Positions 37,754 to 48,165 are shown, counted from the first letter of the stretch. The stretch: DNA of 64,000 bases from a bacterium (GCA_905221065.1 CAJNBS010000004.1:70708-134707); one strand, 5' to 3'. Translations and numbers: made by a program. The notes: generated from the letters alone by a model not told the origin.

Positions 37754-37905
37754 GTCAATAAAACACGGGGAGATAGTTGTGAAGAGTGTTTTTAGGTTGT
37801 ATCGGTAGGGGCTTGCTTTTACCGACAGCACGTTTTATCTCACATCCCTAAAAATCATACCTAAAAACAAACAAAAAGGCTTCAAATTTGAGGCCTTTTT
37901 TGGTA
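37754..37905 (+). ncRNA. Structured small RNA or leader upstream of dapH
   Basis: A roughly 150-base transcript is predicted from the extended -10 TGC-TATACT (37739-37747) to a strong terminator. It has the hairpin TCGGTA/TACCGA and long-range pairs such as TAAAAC/GTTTTA. TTTTTAGG (about 37789-37796) can pair with either of two CCTAAAAA copies (about 37847-37854 and 37860-37867), so two folds compete. It could be a free sRNA, a 6S-like RNA or an attenuating leader. I recognise no known riboswitch core. Confidence 0.55.
37876..37905 (+). terminator. Terminator of the structured RNA
   Basis: AAAAAGGCTTCAAA pairs with TTTGAGGCCTTTTTT (one bulge and one wobble). It lies 36 bases before the dapH start. 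Confidence 0.9.
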
Positions 37906-37940
37906 GAATAGGTATCATTAAAATGAACTAGGAGGCGCCT

Positions 37941-38639
37941 ATGACTGCTACAAAAATGAACGCACAAGAAATTATCCAATTTATCGCCAATGCTGAAAAG
38001 AAAACCAGTGTCAAAGTAACCTTTGAGGGAGAACTTGCAACTGCTGTACCTGGATCTGTTGTCAAACTAGGGAATGTCTTATTTGGAGACTGGAAAGATG
38101 TTGCTCCGCTTCTTGATGGCTTGGTAGAAAATCGAGACTATGTTGTTGAGCAAGATGCTCGTAATTCTGCAGTTCCTTTGCTAGATAAACGTGCTATCAA
38201 CGCTCGTATCGAGCCAGGTGCGATTATCCGTGATCAGGTAGAAATTGGTGACAATGCTGTTATCATGATGGGAGCTGTTATCAATATCGGTGCTGAAATT
38301 GGTGCAGGAACCATGATTGACATGGGGGCTATCCTTGGTGGCCGTGCTATCGTTGGGAAAAACAGTCACGTTGGTGCAGGTGCAGTGTTGGCAGGTGTGA
38401 TTGAGCCAGCTAGTGCTGAACCAGTTCGTGTCGGAGACAATGTTCTTATTGGTGCCAATGCAGTGGTTATCGAAGGAGTCCAAATCGGTAGTGGTTCAGT
38501 TGTCGCAGCAGGAGCTATTGTTACCCAAGATGTCCCAGAAAACGTGGTAGTAGCAGGTGTTCCAGCTCGCATTATCAAAGAGATTGATGCCCAAACTCAA
38601 CAAAAAACAGCGCTAGAAGATGCGCTTCGCACCTTGTAA
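37941..38639 (+). CDS. dapH: Tetrahydrodipicolinate N-acetyltransferase
   Basis: The 232-residue enzyme acetylates tetrahydrodipicolinate in the acetylase branch of the DAP/lysine pathway. An N-terminal DapH domain (about 1-85) is followed by left-handed beta-helix hexapeptide repeats ([20 protein letters not shown] and later copies) and a C-terminal helix. ACTAGGAGG lies upstream of ATG 37941. The N-acetyl-DAP deacetylase of the same pathway follows after 67 bases. Confidence 0.95.
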   Translation: MTATKMNAQEIIQFIANAEKKTSVKVTFEGELATAVPGSVVKLGNVLFGDWKDVAPLLDGLVENRDYVVEQDARNSAVPLLDKRAINARIEPGAIIRDQVEIGDNAVIMMGAVINIGAEIGAGTMIDMGAILGGRAIVGKNSHVGAGAVLAGVIEPASAEPVRVGDNVLIGANAVVIEGVQIGSGSVVAAGAIVTQDVPENVVVAGVPARIIKEIDAQTQQKTALEDALRTL

Positions 38640-38706
38640 TTGCAAATGATAAATAGAGGCGGAACTCTTTTTCCAGCCTCTTTCTGCTATATAGGAGGAT
38701 AGATAA

Positions 38707-39837
38707 ATGTTAGATTTGATTCAGACTAGACGAGATTTGCACCAGATTCCAGAGATTGGCTTGGAGGAGTTCAAGACTCATGCTTATTTGCTGGATGTGA
38801 TTGAGAAATTGACTGCGGGCAAGGATTTTGTCCAAGTTCGTACTTGGCGGACAGGTGTTTTGGTTTATTTGCAGGGAAGTCAGTCAGAGCGTACTATTGG
38901 TTGGCGGACAGATATTGACGGCCTGCCCATCGTCGAACAAACAGGGCTACCTTTCGCTTCTCAGCACCAAGGTCGTATGCACGCTTGTGGTCATGATTTC
39001 CACATGACCATTGCCTTGGGCTGTCTTGAGCGCGTCCTTGAGGAGCAACCCAAGAATAATCTGCTCTTTCTTTTTCAACCTGCTGAAGAAAATGAAGCTG
39101 GTGGGATGCTCATGTATGAGGATGGTGCTTTTGGAGACTGGTTGCCAGACCAGTTCTATGGTCTCCATGTCCGGCCAGATTTGAAAGTCGGCCAGATTGC
39201 GACCAATACCCATACACTTTTCGCAGGAACCTGTGAGGTGAAAATTCGTTTCAAAGGAAAAGGGGGCCATGCAGCCTTTCCACATGAAGCCAATGACGCT
39301 TTGGTGGCGGCTAGTTACTTTGTGACCCAGGTGCAGTCAGTTGTCAGCCGCAATGTCAACCCAATCGAGGGAGCAGTGGTGACCTTTGGAGTTTTCCAAG
39401 CTGGAACAACCAACAATGTCATTACAGACACAGCATTTTTACATGGAACCATTCGTGCCTTGACACAGGACATGAGCCTCTTGGTTCAAAAGAGGGTCAA
39501 AACAATTGCAGAAGGCGTTGCAGCTGCCTTTGATATGGAAGTCGAAGTGGAACTCAAACAAGGGGGTTACCTGCCCGTTGAGAACCATCCAGCCTTGGCG
39601 CGTGAACTGATGGACTTCTTTGAAGAAAAAGAGGGGATTGATTTGATTGATATCGAGCCTGCTATGACAGGTGAGGACTTTGGTTATCTCCTTTCAAAGG
39701 TTGATGGCGTTATGTTTTGGCTGGGTATCGATAGTCCCTACGCCCTTCATCACCCTCAGATGACTCCTAAGGAAGAGGCTCTAGGAATTGGGGTGGATGC
39801 GGTCTCTAGTTTCCTGAAAAAGAAGGCGGCAGAGTAG
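38707..39837 (+). CDS. N-acetyldiaminopimelate deacetylase (M20 amidohydrolase)
   Basis: The 376-residue metallohydrolase is of the M20D amidohydrolase type, with metal ligands in HACGHDFHM, the acidic pair in PAEENEAGG, and [10 protein letters not shown] near the C terminus. Beside dapH it most probably removes the acetyl group from N-acetyl-LL-DAP; a hippurate or N-acyl amino acid hydrolase is the alternative. AGGAGG is upstream of the ATG. It is separated from the cyclo-ligase gene by 11 bases. Confidence 0.88.
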   Translation: MLDLIQTRRDLHQIPEIGLEEFKTHAYLLDVIEKLTAGKDFVQVRTWRTGVLVYLQGSQSERTIGWRTDIDGLPIVEQTGLPFASQHQGRMHACGHDFHMTIALGCLERVLEEQPKNNLLFLFQPAEENEAGGMLMYEDGAFGDWLPDQFYGLHVRPDLKVGQIATNTHTLFAGTCEVKIRFKGKGGHAAFPHEANDALVAASYFVTQVQSVVSRNVNPIEGAVVTFGVFQAGTTNNVITDTAFLHGTIRALTQDMSLLVQKRVKTIAEGVAAAFDMEVEVELKQGGYLPVENHPALARELMDFFEEKEGIDLIDIEPAMTGEDFGYLLSKVDGVMFWLGIDSPYALHHPQMTPKEEALGIGVDAVSSFLKKKAAE

Positions 39838-39848
39838 AGGATTTGTCT

Positions 39849-40388
39849 ATGAAATCGGAATTACGCAAGCAAGTCTTGCAAGAAATGAAGGCTATCCCTA
39901 GAGAGCAAAAACAGGCTATGGATCAAGCTTTAACGGAGCAACTTTTACAACACCCTTTTTATCAAGAAGCCAAGATCATCGCAACCTATCTCTCCTTCCC
40001 TCATGAGTTTCAAACGCAGGAACTGATCGAGCAGGCCCTGAAGGACGACAAAAAGGTTTTGATACCCAAAACTTATTCCAAGGGGCGCATGGACTTTGTA
40101 GTCTATAATCCGCAACAACTGGTCAAAACTTCCTTTGGTTTAATGGAACCACAGGGAGATTTGGAAGTGGTGGATGCATCTCAGATTGATTTGATTCATG
40201 TTCCTGGTCTGGCTTTTACGACAGAGGGCTATCGGATTGGCTATGGCGGAGGCTATTACGACCGCTATCTTGAACATTTTACTGGTCATAGTATGAGTAC
40301 AATCTATCCTTGTCAAATTCAGGACTTTATCCCTGAAAATCATGATATTCCTGTTCAGGAGGTACTGATTGATGAAGGAAATCTTTGA
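39849..40388 (+). CDS. 5-formyltetrahydrofolate cyclo-ligase
   Basis: The 179-residue enzyme converts 5-formyl-THF to 5,10-methenyl-THF with ATP. The family signature GYRIGYGGGYYDRYL is at about 128-142, and the N-terminal basic helix (MKSELRKQV) is typical. ATG 39849 has AGAGG eight bases before it; an in-frame TTG six bases earlier is less likely. It overlaps the rhomboid gene by 17 bases, so they are co-transcribed. Confidence 0.93.
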   Translation: MKSELRKQVLQEMKAIPREQKQAMDQALTEQLLQHPFYQEAKIIATYLSFPHEFQTQELIEQALKDDKKVLIPKTYSKGRMDFVVYNPQQLVKTSFGLMEPQGDLEVVDASQIDLIHVPGLAFTTEGYRIGYGGGYYDRYLEHFTGHSMSTIYPCQIQDFIPENHDIPVQEVLIDEGNL

Positions 40389-41049
40389 TAGGCGTTACCC
40401 TGTGACAAGTTTCTTCCTCTTAGTGACGGCCTTGGTATTTCTACTAATGTTGGTGAGCACAGGAGGAAACTTTTACAGGGCAGATACCTTATTTCGATTT
40501 GGAGCCATGTACGGGCCTGCCATTCGCCTCTTTCCTGAGCAGATTTGGCGTCTCTTTTCGGCTATTTTTGTTCATATTGGGTGGGAGCATTTCATTGTTA
40601 ATATGCTTTCTCTCTATTATCTTGGTAGGCAAGTAGAGGAGATTTTCGGATCCAAGCAGTTTTTCTTTCTCTATCTCTTATCAGGAATGATGGGTAATCT
40701 CTTTGTTTTTGAGTTTAGTCCCAAATCCTTAGCAGCAGGAGCCTCTACTTCTCTTTATGGGCTATTTACCGCGATTATCATTCTTCGCTATGCTACGCGT
40801 AATCCTTATATCCAACAGCTAGGACAGTCTTATTTGACACTTTTTGTGATTAACATTATTGGAAGTGTTTTGATTCCAGGAATTAGCCTAGCTGGCCATA
40901 TCGGAGGTGCAGTTGGTGGCGCATTTCTAGCAGTTATCTTTCCAGTTCGAGGAGAAAGACGGATGTATAGCACCAGCCAGAGACTGGTAGCGTTAGTGTT
41001 GTTCGTAGGACTCGCAGTCTTACTTCTCTACAAGGGAATGGGGTTTTGA
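40372..41049 (+). CDS. Rhomboid-family intramembrane serine protease
   Basis: A 225-residue protein with six to seven membrane helices. The catalytic serine is in AGASTSLYG and the catalytic histidine in LAGHIGGAVGG. WEHFIVNMLSLYYLG matches the second helix of GlpG/GluP proteins. GGAGG lies nine bases before ATG 40372. Rhomboids of streptococci cut membrane proteins; competence-related targets have been reported in pneumococcus. It is the last core gene before the CRISPR locus. Confidence 0.93.
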   Translation: MKEIFDRRYPVTSFFLLVTALVFLLMLVSTGGNFYRADTLFRFGAMYGPAIRLFPEQIWRLFSAIFVHIGWEHFIVNMLSLYYLGRQVEEIFGSKQFFFLYLLSGMMGNLFVFEFSPKSLAAGASTSLYGLFTAIIILRYATRNPYIQQLGQSYLTLFVINIIGSVLIPGISLAGHIGGAVGGAFLAVIFPVRGERRMYSTSQRLVALVLFVGLAVLLLYKGMGF

Positions 41050-41075
41050 CGACTAATATGTAAACTTGAATAAGA

Positions 41076-41108
41076 AAAAAGCTACTTAAAAAATGAGTAG
41101 CTTTTAAT
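41076..41108. terminator. Terminator between the rhomboid gene and the CRISPR array
   Basis: AAAAGCTACT pairs with AGTAGCTTTT. A and T tracts on both sides let it end both the rhomboid mRNA and the minus-strand pre-crRNA, whose last repeat begins three bases away. Confidence 0.82.
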
Positions 41109-41110
41109 GT

Positions 41111-41806
41111 GATTTGGAACTATTCGAAACAACACAGCTCTAAAACGCTTGCACGTAGGTCTTGTAGAACTCCTCTGTTTTGGAACCATTCGAAACAACA
41201 CAGCTCTAAAACTAACTATCTCTATGAAGTTGCCCATTAACGGTTTTGGAACCATTCGAAACAACACAGCTCTAAAACGCTTTTATGGCGAGTAACAGGC
41301 AGCAGTCAGTTTTGGAACCATTCGAAACAACACAGCTCTAAAACGAAGAGGTTGAAACAGGCTGGCAACAGAATGTTTTGGAACCATTCGAAACAACACA
41401 GCTCTAAAACGCCATGCCTGTTTGATCCAATCTACAAAAGGTTTTGGAACCATTCGAAACAACACAGCTCTAAAACCAAGGGGTGCTATCCAGTACGGGT
41501 CATTCTGTTTTGGAACCATTCGAAACAACACAGCTCTAAAACTTTTCATGGTGGTTTTTAATTCGCAAATTAGTTTTGGAACCATTCGAAACAACACAGC
41601 TCTAAAACTGTCTTCACAAATATAATGCGACACGGGAAGTTTTGGAACCATTCGAAACAACACAGCTCTAAAACTGAGGATAACGAACAAGAACAACCTT
41701 CTCAGTTTTGGAACCATTCGAAACAACACAGCTCTAAAACTGCATGTTTTGAGCGACCGAAGTATTAACAGTTTTGGAACCATTCGAAACAACACAGCTC
41801 TAAAAC
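41111..41806 (-). CRISPR. Type II-A CRISPR array, 11 repeats and 10 spacers
   Basis: The 36-base repeat reads, on the minus strand, GTTTTAGAGCTGTGTTGTTT followed by CGAATGGTTCCAAAAC, the repeat known from S. mutans and related type II-A loci. Repeats start (plus-strand coordinates) at 41111, 41177, 41243, 41309, 41375, 41441, 41507, 41573, 41639, 41705 and 41771. All ten spacers are exactly 30 bases. Only the repeat at 41111-41146 differs (two substitutions), marking it as the leader-distal end. Short reading frames across this region are artefacts of the repeat. Confidence 0.99.
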
Positions 41807-41896
41807 CTCGTAGAAAAATTTTTCTCACGAAATTTCGTAATCGCGCCATTCGTCCCAGCCAGACTTCAGCTCGTCAGGTTCCAATTGTTACTCTTA
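41807..41896 (-). promoter_or_regulatory. CRISPR leader
   Basis: Ninety bases between csn2 and the first repeat. The leader ends (minus strand) with TTCTACGAG directly against the repeat; CTACGAG is the leader-anchoring sequence that Cas1-Cas2 uses to insert new spacers in S. pyogenes-type systems. New spacers should therefore enter at 41806. Confidence 0.85.
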
Positions 41897-42559
41897 TTAT
41901 ACCATATTTTCAGGGTTCAAGAAATAGTCTTGATCCAATACATACTGCGGAAAATCATAGATTTTCCGAGGCTCAACAAACAAGACGGACAGTTGATTGA
42001 GTTGGATATACTCTATCAAATTTACTAACTCATCCTTTGATAGATAGGCGGATGCATTGATGAAAGCAAGGAGTTTCTTTTTAGAAAGATATTTAAAAAC
42101 CTGGACAATTTCTAGCATCTTTTCAAAAGGTGTATCACTCAGGGTTTCGACTTTGACACCAAGTGCATCGATTAACTCTAGAATGGTAATTTCATCATAC
42201 TCTAGGTCTAACTCGTTTTCTAAACACTCAAATGCCAGCAATTCTGTAATCGTAGCAACCAGCTTTTCAATCATGGATTTGACTTCGGGCTTGTCATTGA
42301 GCTGATTTTCAAGATCTGCATGTATCAGCTTGAGCATCGCAGGTGAGTTGAGATTGTATCCTAAGACATCCGTTATCACTAGTAATTCAGCTTCTTTCAG
42401 AGCTTTTAGATTTCTATCAAACAACTTCAACTCTCCATCATCAGTATATTGGTAGAATTGCTTGACGATAGTTGAAAAGGTAAACTGGTCTTCCAACACT
42501 AAAAAAGTGGCATTTTCAATAGCTAATGATTCATCCAGTAGTGGAAAATTAATCTTCAT
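41897..42559 (-). CDS. csn2: CRISPR-associated protein Csn2
   Basis: The 220-residue protein forms a tetrameric ring on free DNA ends and is needed for spacer acquisition in type II-A systems. Length and the start [20 protein letters not shown] fit the short Csn2 type of S. pyogenes and S. mutans. It overlaps cas2 by 11 bases and lies next to the leader. Its presence defines the subtype. Confidence 0.96.
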   Translation of the reverse strand: MKINFPLLDESLAIENATFLVLEDQFTFSTIVKQFYQYTDDGELKLFDRNLKALKEAELLVITDVLGYNLNSPAMLKLIHADLENQLNDKPEVKSMIEKLVATITELLAFECLENELDLEYDEITILELIDALGVKVETLSDTPFEKMLEIVQVFKYLSKKKLLAFINASAYLSKDELVNLIEYIQLNQLSVLFVEPRKIYDFPQYVLDQDYFLNPENMV

Positions 42560-42893
42560 CTCTAGGCTCCTCTCCTAGAAAGACCAAGCGTGCATCGGAA
42601 TTTGCTATGCTGGTAATTCGCTCGCCATTTAAGTAAATCATACGAGAAAACTGCTTTTCTGTAATGGTTAAGAGAGTAATGTTCCCCTTTTTAGGGTTAT
42701 GGGTCTTGAGTCGCTCAATCATGGCGTTATTAGCAGAGTTGTTGAGCAAGAGTTTGCTATAGATGGAGAATTGGTGCATGATAAATCCCTCATCTATGAG
42801 GAACTTCCGAAATTTCCGATAGGCCTTGCGTTCCTCTACGGTATCAACTGGCATATCAAACATTAAAATCATACGCATATATCGATAATTCAT
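42549..42893 (-). CDS. cas2: CRISPR-associated endonuclease Cas2
   Basis: The 114-residue protein has the ferredoxin-like start [14 protein letters not shown] with the conserved Asp after the first strand. It bridges two Cas1 dimers in the spacer integrase. The start shares four bases (ATGA) with the end of cas1; a second start at MRMILMF is possible but has no better ribosome site. Confidence 0.97.
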   Translation of the reverse strand: MNYRYMRMILMFDMPVDTVEERKAYRKFRKFLIDEGFIMHQFSIYSKLLLNNSANNAMIERLKTHNPKKGNITLLTITEKQFSRMIYLNGERITSIANSDARLVFLGEEPRDED

Positions 42894-43756
42894 ATCCTAA
42901 ACTCAGGAACTCCTTTCTCGGGTTGATTGAGAGCTTGGATGACTTTCTTAGTATAGTCACTGATGATATTGGACAGGTACATATCTTTACCATTGTAGTG
43001 GAAGGTGTCTGAGAAAATAGTAAAAAGTTCTCGTTTGATTTTGATAAAAGAGCTGTTTCGATTCTCATGGACAATTCTGTCAATAATCGGACGGAAAGGC
43101 TCCATAATATCACTGGCTAGGTTGAATTGATTGAACTGATTGGCATGTTTCAAGCCAAACTGAGTCATACAGCCAGACAAAACAATCTCACGCGCAAACA
43201 TACTCAAAATCAAAGTGTAGCCATAGTCTAAGGCAGCATTAACATCACTATCTTGCTCACGATTAAAATCATTTCCAAACAGGGTGTTGAAATAAATACG
43301 AGCTGCGTGTCCCTCACGGTTACTAGGATCAAACAAATCCAACCCATGATAGAGATCGATGACGGACTGGCTCTTTTCCAGAAAACCACAACTCCCCAGA
43401 TAAAAAGCTTGATTGAGAATTTTTTGTGCAATGATGGTTGTCCATATTTCCGCCTTTACATCTTCATTCCAAGCAATTTGACGAGAGAGTTGCAAACTGG
43501 AATCATGACGACCATAGTAAGGCATTAAATATGCCGTTGGTAAGCGTTTATCATCACAAAAGATGACCAGAATATTTTCATCCACCAAGCGCTTTATCAG
43601 CATAGTGGAGAGAACAATATCTGTCGTCTCCAAAAGCAAGATGTCCACCTCGGACAGGTGAATTAACTCTGTCCGAGAGGCATCTTTAAAAATCAAGTGG
43701 TTATTCTTGTAGGAGAGTTTAGAGTGCGTATTGACTACAATAGTTCTCCATCCCAT
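42890..43756 (-). CDS. cas1: CRISPR-associated integrase Cas1
   Basis: The 288-residue type II Cas1 catalyses spacer insertion. The metal-binding residues are visible in [16 protein letters not shown] (Glu), [20 protein letters not shown] (His and Asp) and nearby acidic residues. It overlaps the cas9 stop by one base (TAATG) and cas2 by four bases, so cas9-cas1-cas2-csn2 is one operon. Confidence 0.97.
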   Translation of the reverse strand: MGWRTIVVNTHSKLSYKNNHLIFKDASRTELIHLSEVDILLLETTDIVLSTMLIKRLVDENILVIFCDDKRLPTAYLMPYYGRHDSSLQLSRQIAWNEDVKAEIWTTIIAQKILNQAFYLGSCGFLEKSQSVIDLYHGLDLFDPSNREGHAARIYFNTLFGNDFNREQDSDVNAALDYGYTLILSMFAREIVLSGCMTQFGLKHANQFNQFNLASDIMEPFRPIIDRIVHENRNSSFIKIKRELFTIFSDTFHYNGKDMYLSNIISDYTKKVIQALNQPEKGVPEFRI

Positions 43757-46700
43757 TAGTCTTCTCCTAATTTGCTTAAGTCAATCCGAGTCTCGTAGAG
43801 ACCAGTAATGGATTGGTGGATGAGGGTGGCGTTGAGGAGTGAAGAAGGTGTATAGTCTCTGTATCGTGGAATTTTTACTCCCAAGAACTCGAAGTCAGAA
43901 GCACTTCCTTGTGAAGTTAACTCTAATAAACCAGCATTTTTACTATTTCTTGGACCAATGAAACTGAAACATAACTTTTCGATATCAACTGTTTCCCAAT
44001 CAATAAATGCTTGTCTGATTCTTTCTCCATTTTTTAATGCGCCTACATATTTATCGTTAAAATCAAGTACAGATTCTAAAAGTTTAGCAAAATCATTTCG
44101 ATGTTTCTCAACATACTCTATGTGTTCTGGTTCAAGTGTTTTATTAATATTCTTAGCATGATACAAAAGAGTCGTATACTTTTCGGAGATGACCAATTCA
44201 TTACCTTTATGAATTTCTCCTCGTTTATTGTTTGTCGATAGAATACTTGCTAGTCTTCTTCTTGTACCATCAGGAAACTCAAACAAACTATATTTAGGTA
44301 AAGTAATAGTTGATAGAATTTTTATGTATCCTTTTTCAAGAAGATAGTTTTCTTTGTTCTTTTCAAAATTTATTTTATCTAAAATAGAGATACCTTGAAA
44401 TTCAAGAACTGTCTTTTGTTGTTTTTTCGCTCCTTTTTCAATAATAGCTTTAACTAAGACCGCGTATGAGTTAGAAATACCAGCGTAACCACCGTATTTT
44501 CGTGGGTCAAGCCCTTGTTTAATTGGGACAAGATTTTCTTTACTATCTTCTGAAGGTTTAGGAGATGGATTAGAATTGAACAATCCTCTAGGTTTACCTC
44601 TATCTAGACCATGTGTTTGAATCTCTGTCTTCTTCACAATATTCACCTGCGGAAGTGAAAGAACTTTTTTTATTGTAGCGAAATCTTTTTCTTTATTCCA
44701 AGCGATTTCTCCAGTATCCTTAGAGTATTCGATATTCTCTCGTTTTACGATGGTTCCGTCTGCGTAATGCACCTCTTCTTTAAAGAAGTTCAACAAGTTT
44801 GAGTAGAAGAAATACTTTTCAGTTGCTTTTTCAACATCTTTAGGATCTTTGGCTCTTGAGATGTAGCGCTTAAGATCGTACTTTTGATAGTCACTATAGA
44901 CGAATTCAGGCTCTAGTTTAGGATATTTCTTAAGGATGGCCTTAGCCACTACTGCATTTAAGTAGGCATCATGTGCATGGTGGTAGTCATTGATTTCCCG
45001 CACCTTATATAACTTAAATTCTTTACGGAAGTTGGAAACTAGATTGGATTTCAAAGTGATAATTTTGACCTTACGGTTCTTCTTATCCTTCTCAGCCACT
45101 TCTGTATTAAAACGGGCATCCAAAATCTGAGCAACATGTTTTGTGATTTGCCGTGTTTCAACTAGTTGGCGTCTGATAAAGCCAACTTTATCTCGCTCAT
45201 CTAGCCCACCACGTTCAGCCTTGGTTAAATTATTAAATTTACGTTCTGAAATCAATTTGGAATCCAGTAATTGTTGCCAAAAAGCTTTTCTTTTTTGAAC
45301 AACCTCTAAACTTGGAACATTATCAGATTTACCACGATTATCCTTTGAACTAGTCAAGACACGGTTGTCTAGAGAATCATCTTTTATAAAAGCCTGTGGG
45401 ACGATATGGTCAATGTCATAGCTACTTAGTTGGTTGATGTCAAGAGGTTCCCCAGTGTACATATCCTTCCCATTTTGGAGATAGTAAAGGAAGAGACGGT
45501 CGTTTTGAAGTTGAATATTATCTGTTGGATATTCTTTTAATATATTTGAATCAAGTCCAGGTGCTAAATTTTTTAGTGCATCTTCAATGCGTTTATATCT
45601 TTGTTGGGAATTCTTTTTCCCTCTGGCAGTTGTCTGATTTTCTCGTGCCATCTCAATCACAATGGACTCGGGAGTGTGGCCCATAACTTTGACAACCTCA
45701 TCGACAAGTTTGATACTTTGTAAAATTCCCTTTTTAATGGCAGGGCTTCCTGGAAGCTCTTGGACAACTTGCTTCACATCGTTTGTCTTACCAACTACTT
45801 GTGCTTTTTGAATAATGTCTTTGAAGGAAAGCTCGTCATCATTGATTAACTGCATAAAATTACGATTGCTGTAGCCATCATCAATCAAGTAGTCAAGAAT
45901 CGTTTTGCCAGTTTTTTTATCACAAATACCATTAATCAGCTTAGTAGAGAATTTTCCCCAACCAGTATAGTGTCGACGAGTCAGTGCTTTAATCACTTTT
46001 TTATCAAAGAGAGAGTCATATTGAGCAAGACGTTGCTTGATCATCTCACGATCTTCAAAGATAGTGAGCGTGTGGATGATATTTTCAAGAGTTGCTTCAT
46101 TTTCAGCATCATCCATAAACGCTTTATCCTTGATTATTTTAAGTAAATCATGATAAGTAGAAAGACTAGCGTTAAATTGTTTTTCAATTCCTTTTAGTTC
46201 GATTCCATCGTAGCCATCAACATTGTGTAGGTACTGAATGATGTCTTTTTCAGTTACTTTTCTTTTCTCTTTGAATAATTGATTGACAATTTGCTTCTTC
46301 TGCCCACTATCAAGGAATTGATAGTCTCTCAATCCTTCTGCAATAAATTTTACTTTTGTTAATTCATTGTAGACAGCAAATGTTTCATACAAGAGACTAT
46401 GTTTGGGTAAAACTTTTTCCTCTGGCAGATACAAGTCATAGTTAGTCATCTTATGGATGAAGTCTTCTGCAGAGCTTGCTTGGTCAACAATTTCTTCAAA
46501 ATTCCAAGGCCGGATTGCTTGGTCAGAATTTCGAGTAAGCCAAGCGAAATCACGATTGCCACGAGCCAATGGGCCAATGTAGTAAGGAATACGGAAAGTC
46601 AAGATTTTCTCTATCTTTTCTTTATTTTCCTTCAGGAATGGATAATGTTCTCCTTGCCGACGGATAATGGCATTCATTTCTTGAAGATGAATTTGATGAG

Positions 46701-47934
46701 GAATAGAACCATTATCGAAGGTGCGTTGTTTTCTCAAGAAATCTTCACGTTCAATTTTATCAAGGAAATAATCTGCTCTTTCAAATTTAGAGAGAAGATT
46801 TTTGATGTACTTGTAAAATGCTTCTTGAGTGGTTTTGCCATTGATATACCCAGCATACCCATCTTTAGATTGGTCAGAGAAAACTTCATCATATTTTTCT
46901 TGAAGATTGTTTTTGATGAATTGTTTTAAAGCTGCTAAGTCTTTTTGGTGATTTTCATAGCGCTCAATCATAGATGCTGACAGTGGAGCCTTGGTTGAAG
47001 GATCTGTAACGGTTAAGATTCCTGATAGAAGAATAGCATCATAGAGTTTTTTAGCAACTAGAAAAAGGTCTGCAAAACCATCTCCAATTTGTCCGAGTAA
47101 GTTTTCCAAATCCTCATCGTAGGTATCCTTAGAGAATTGTAGTGGAGCTTTTTCTTCCAAGTCAAAATGTTTTTTAAACTCAGCTTGATTTCCTACAATT
47201 AACTTGAGAAATTCCGAGAATAAACCAGTGGATTTTTCATCAGGAAAGAGTTTTAGAACGCGTTCTCTCTTTGCAGATTTGCTAATTTTATCAGAAAAAA
47301 TTGCTTCTACTTGCGCGTTTTGTCCGCTAAGTGAACTTCCTTCAAAGGTGTTATCGTAAACGTTTATAAACTCGTTAAATATTTTTTGAATATCATTGTT
47401 TTTAATATCGAAAGATTCTTCATATAAAAAATGTCCGCGGTATTTAATCATATGAGCTAATGCTAGATAGATTAAGCGCAAGTCAGCTTTTTCTTTTGAG
47501 TCCGCTAGCTGTTTCCTCAAATGATAGATAGTTGGGAAATTCTTATGATATTCTTTTTCTTCTGCCAAGGTAGCAAAAATAGGGTATTTACTTCCTCTCT
47601 TATCCTCAGGAATTAAGAAGGAGTCATCTAATCGATGAAAGAAACTACTATCCACCTTGTTCATTTCCTCAGCAAAGATTTCTTGAAGATAACGAAGGCG
47701 ATTTTTCCGACGAGTATAGCGACGGCGTGCTGTTCGTTTGAGACGTCTATCTTCAGCAGTAGTTCCTTCGTCAAATAATAAAGCTCCAATTAGATTTTTC
47801 TTGATAAAGTGTTTATCAGTATTGCCTAGAACTTTCATCTTTTTCGATGGCACCTTATAGTCATCCGTAATGACGGCCCATCCGACGCTGTTGGTTCCGA
47901 TATCGAGTCCGATAGAGTAGGATATGTTGCTCAT
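43756..47934 (-). CDS. cas9: Type II-A CRISPR effector nuclease Cas9
   Basis: The 1392-residue protein appears intact. RuvC-I is [15 protein letters not shown] with D11. An arginine-rich bridge helix follows ([20 protein letters not shown]). RuvC-II is [11 protein letters not shown] is [11 protein letters not shown] with catalytic H843, and RuvC-III is [11 protein letters not shown]. The C-terminal PAM-interacting region contains RYR (R1357, R1359), aligned with the RKR of SpCas9 whose two arginines read the GG of NGG. Nuclease, helical and PAM domains are in the usual order with no frame break. AAAGGAGAA precedes the start on the minus strand. The tracrRNA gene diverges from its promoter. 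Confidence 0.98.
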   Translation of the reverse strand: MSNISYSIGLDIGTNSVGWAVITDDYKVPSKKMKVLGNTDKHFIKKNLIGALLFDEGTTAEDRRLKRTARRRYTRRKNRLRYLQEIFAEEMNKVDSSFFHRLDDSFLIPEDKRGSKYPIFATLAEEKEYHKNFPTIYHLRKQLADSKEKADLRLIYLALAHMIKYRGHFLYEESFDIKNNDIQKIFNEFINVYDNTFEGSSLSGQNAQVEAIFSDKISKSAKRERVLKLFPDEKSTGLFSEFLKLIVGNQAEFKKHFDLEEKAPLQFSKDTYDEDLENLLGQIGDGFADLFLVAKKLYDAILLSGILTVTDPSTKAPLSASMIERYENHQKDLAALKQFIKNNLQEKYDEVFSDQSKDGYAGYINGKTTQEAFYKYIKNLLSKFERADYFLDKIEREDFLRKQRTFDNGSIPHQIHLQEMNAIIRRQGEHYPFLKENKEKIEKILTFRIPYYIGPLARGNRDFAWLTRNSDQAIRPWNFEEIVDQASSAEDFIHKMTNYDLYLPEEKVLPKHSLLYETFAVYNELTKVKFIAEGLRDYQFLDSGQKKQIVNQLFKEKRKVTEKDIIQYLHNVDGYDGIELKGIEKQFNASLSTYHDLLKIIKDKAFMDDAENEATLENIIHTLTIFEDREMIKQRLAQYDSLFDKKVIKALTRRHYTGWGKFSTKLINGICDKKTGKTILDYLIDDGYSNRNFMQLINDDELSFKDIIQKAQVVGKTNDVKQVVQELPGSPAIKKGILQSIKLVDEVVKVMGHTPESIVIEMARENQTTARGKKNSQQRYKRIEDALKNLAPGLDSNILKEYPTDNIQLQNDRLFLYYLQNGKDMYTGEPLDINQLSSYDIDHIVPQAFIKDDSLDNRVLTSSKDNRGKSDNVPSLEVVQKRKAFWQQLLDSKLISERKFNNLTKAERGGLDERDKVGFIRRQLVETRQITKHVAQILDARFNTEVAEKDKKNRKVKIITLKSNLVSNFRKEFKLYKVREINDYHHAHDAYLNAVVAKAILKKYPKLEPEFVYSDYQKYDLKRYISRAKDPKDVEKATEKYFFYSNLLNFFKEEVHYADGTIVKRENIEYSKDTGEIAWNKEKDFATIKKVLSLPQVNIVKKTEIQTHGLDRGKPRGLFNSNPSPKPSEDSKENLVPIKQGLDPRKYGGYAGISNSYAVLVKAIIEKGAKKQQKTVLEFQGISILDKINFEKNKENYLLEKGYIKILSTITLPKYSLFEFPDGTRRRLASILSTNNKRGEIHKGNELVISEKYTTLLYHAKNINKTLEPEHIEYVEKHRNDFAKLLESVLDFNDKYVGALKNGERIRQAFIDWETVDIEKLCFSFIGPRNSKNAGLLELTSQGSASDFEFLGVKIPRYRDYTPSSLLNATLIHQSITGLYETRIDLSKLGED

Positions 47935-47977
47935 TTAGTGTTCTCCTTTTATTAAGTTTTTTGTTAGTAAATGATAA

Positions 47978-48007
47978 TACAATACTTTCAGATGAATTTC
48001 TAATATA
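47978..48007 (-). promoter_or_regulatory. Candidate cas operon promoter
   Basis: On the minus strand TTAGAA, an 18-bp spacer and TATTAT lie 40-70 bases before the cas9 start. The match is moderate. It sits back-to-back with the tracrRNA promoter. Confidence 0.45.
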
Positions 48008-48037
48008 AAATATTATTCCATTTTATTTACATTTCTC

Positions 48038-48066
48038 TTGCTAATTTTAAAAGAATAATATACAAT
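48038..48066 (+). promoter_or_regulatory. tracrRNA promoter
   Basis: TTGCTA (48038-48043), 17-bp spacer, TACAAT (48061-48066); the transcript would start near 48073, at the first base of the anti-repeat. Confidence 0.75.
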
Positions 48067-48072
48067 ACAAGT

Positions 48073-48165
48073 GTTGGAACTATTCGAAACAACACAGCAA
48101 GTTAAAATAAGGCTTTGTCCGTATACAACTTGAAAAAGTGCGCACCGATTCGGTGCTTTTTTGTT
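48073..48165 (+). ncRNA. tracrRNA
   Basis: The anti-repeat begins TTGGAACTATTCGAAACAAC and shares the 17-base run ATTCGAAACAACACAGC with the CRISPR repeat. It is followed by AAGTTAAAATAAGGCT (nexus region), GTCCGT, a small ACTTGAAAAAGT hairpin, and the terminator hairpin GCACCGATTCGGTGC with a T-run. This is the SpCas9-type tracrRNA layout. It is encoded divergently from cas9, as in S. pyogenes, and is needed for crRNA maturation by RNase III and for Cas9 activity. Confidence 0.96.

Noticed and set aside
37754..37905. Known riboswitch (lysine, preQ1, guanidine or Mn types) upstream of dapH
   Set aside because: None of the conserved cores that I know can be found, so it is reported only as an unclassified structured RNA.
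41283..41849. Minus-strand 188-residue reading frame with repeated FRAVLFRMVPK units, and plus-strand frames in the same place
   Set aside because: The periodicity of 66 bases (36 plus 30) is a multiple of three, so CRISPR repeats stay open by chance. These frames are the array, not repeat proteins.
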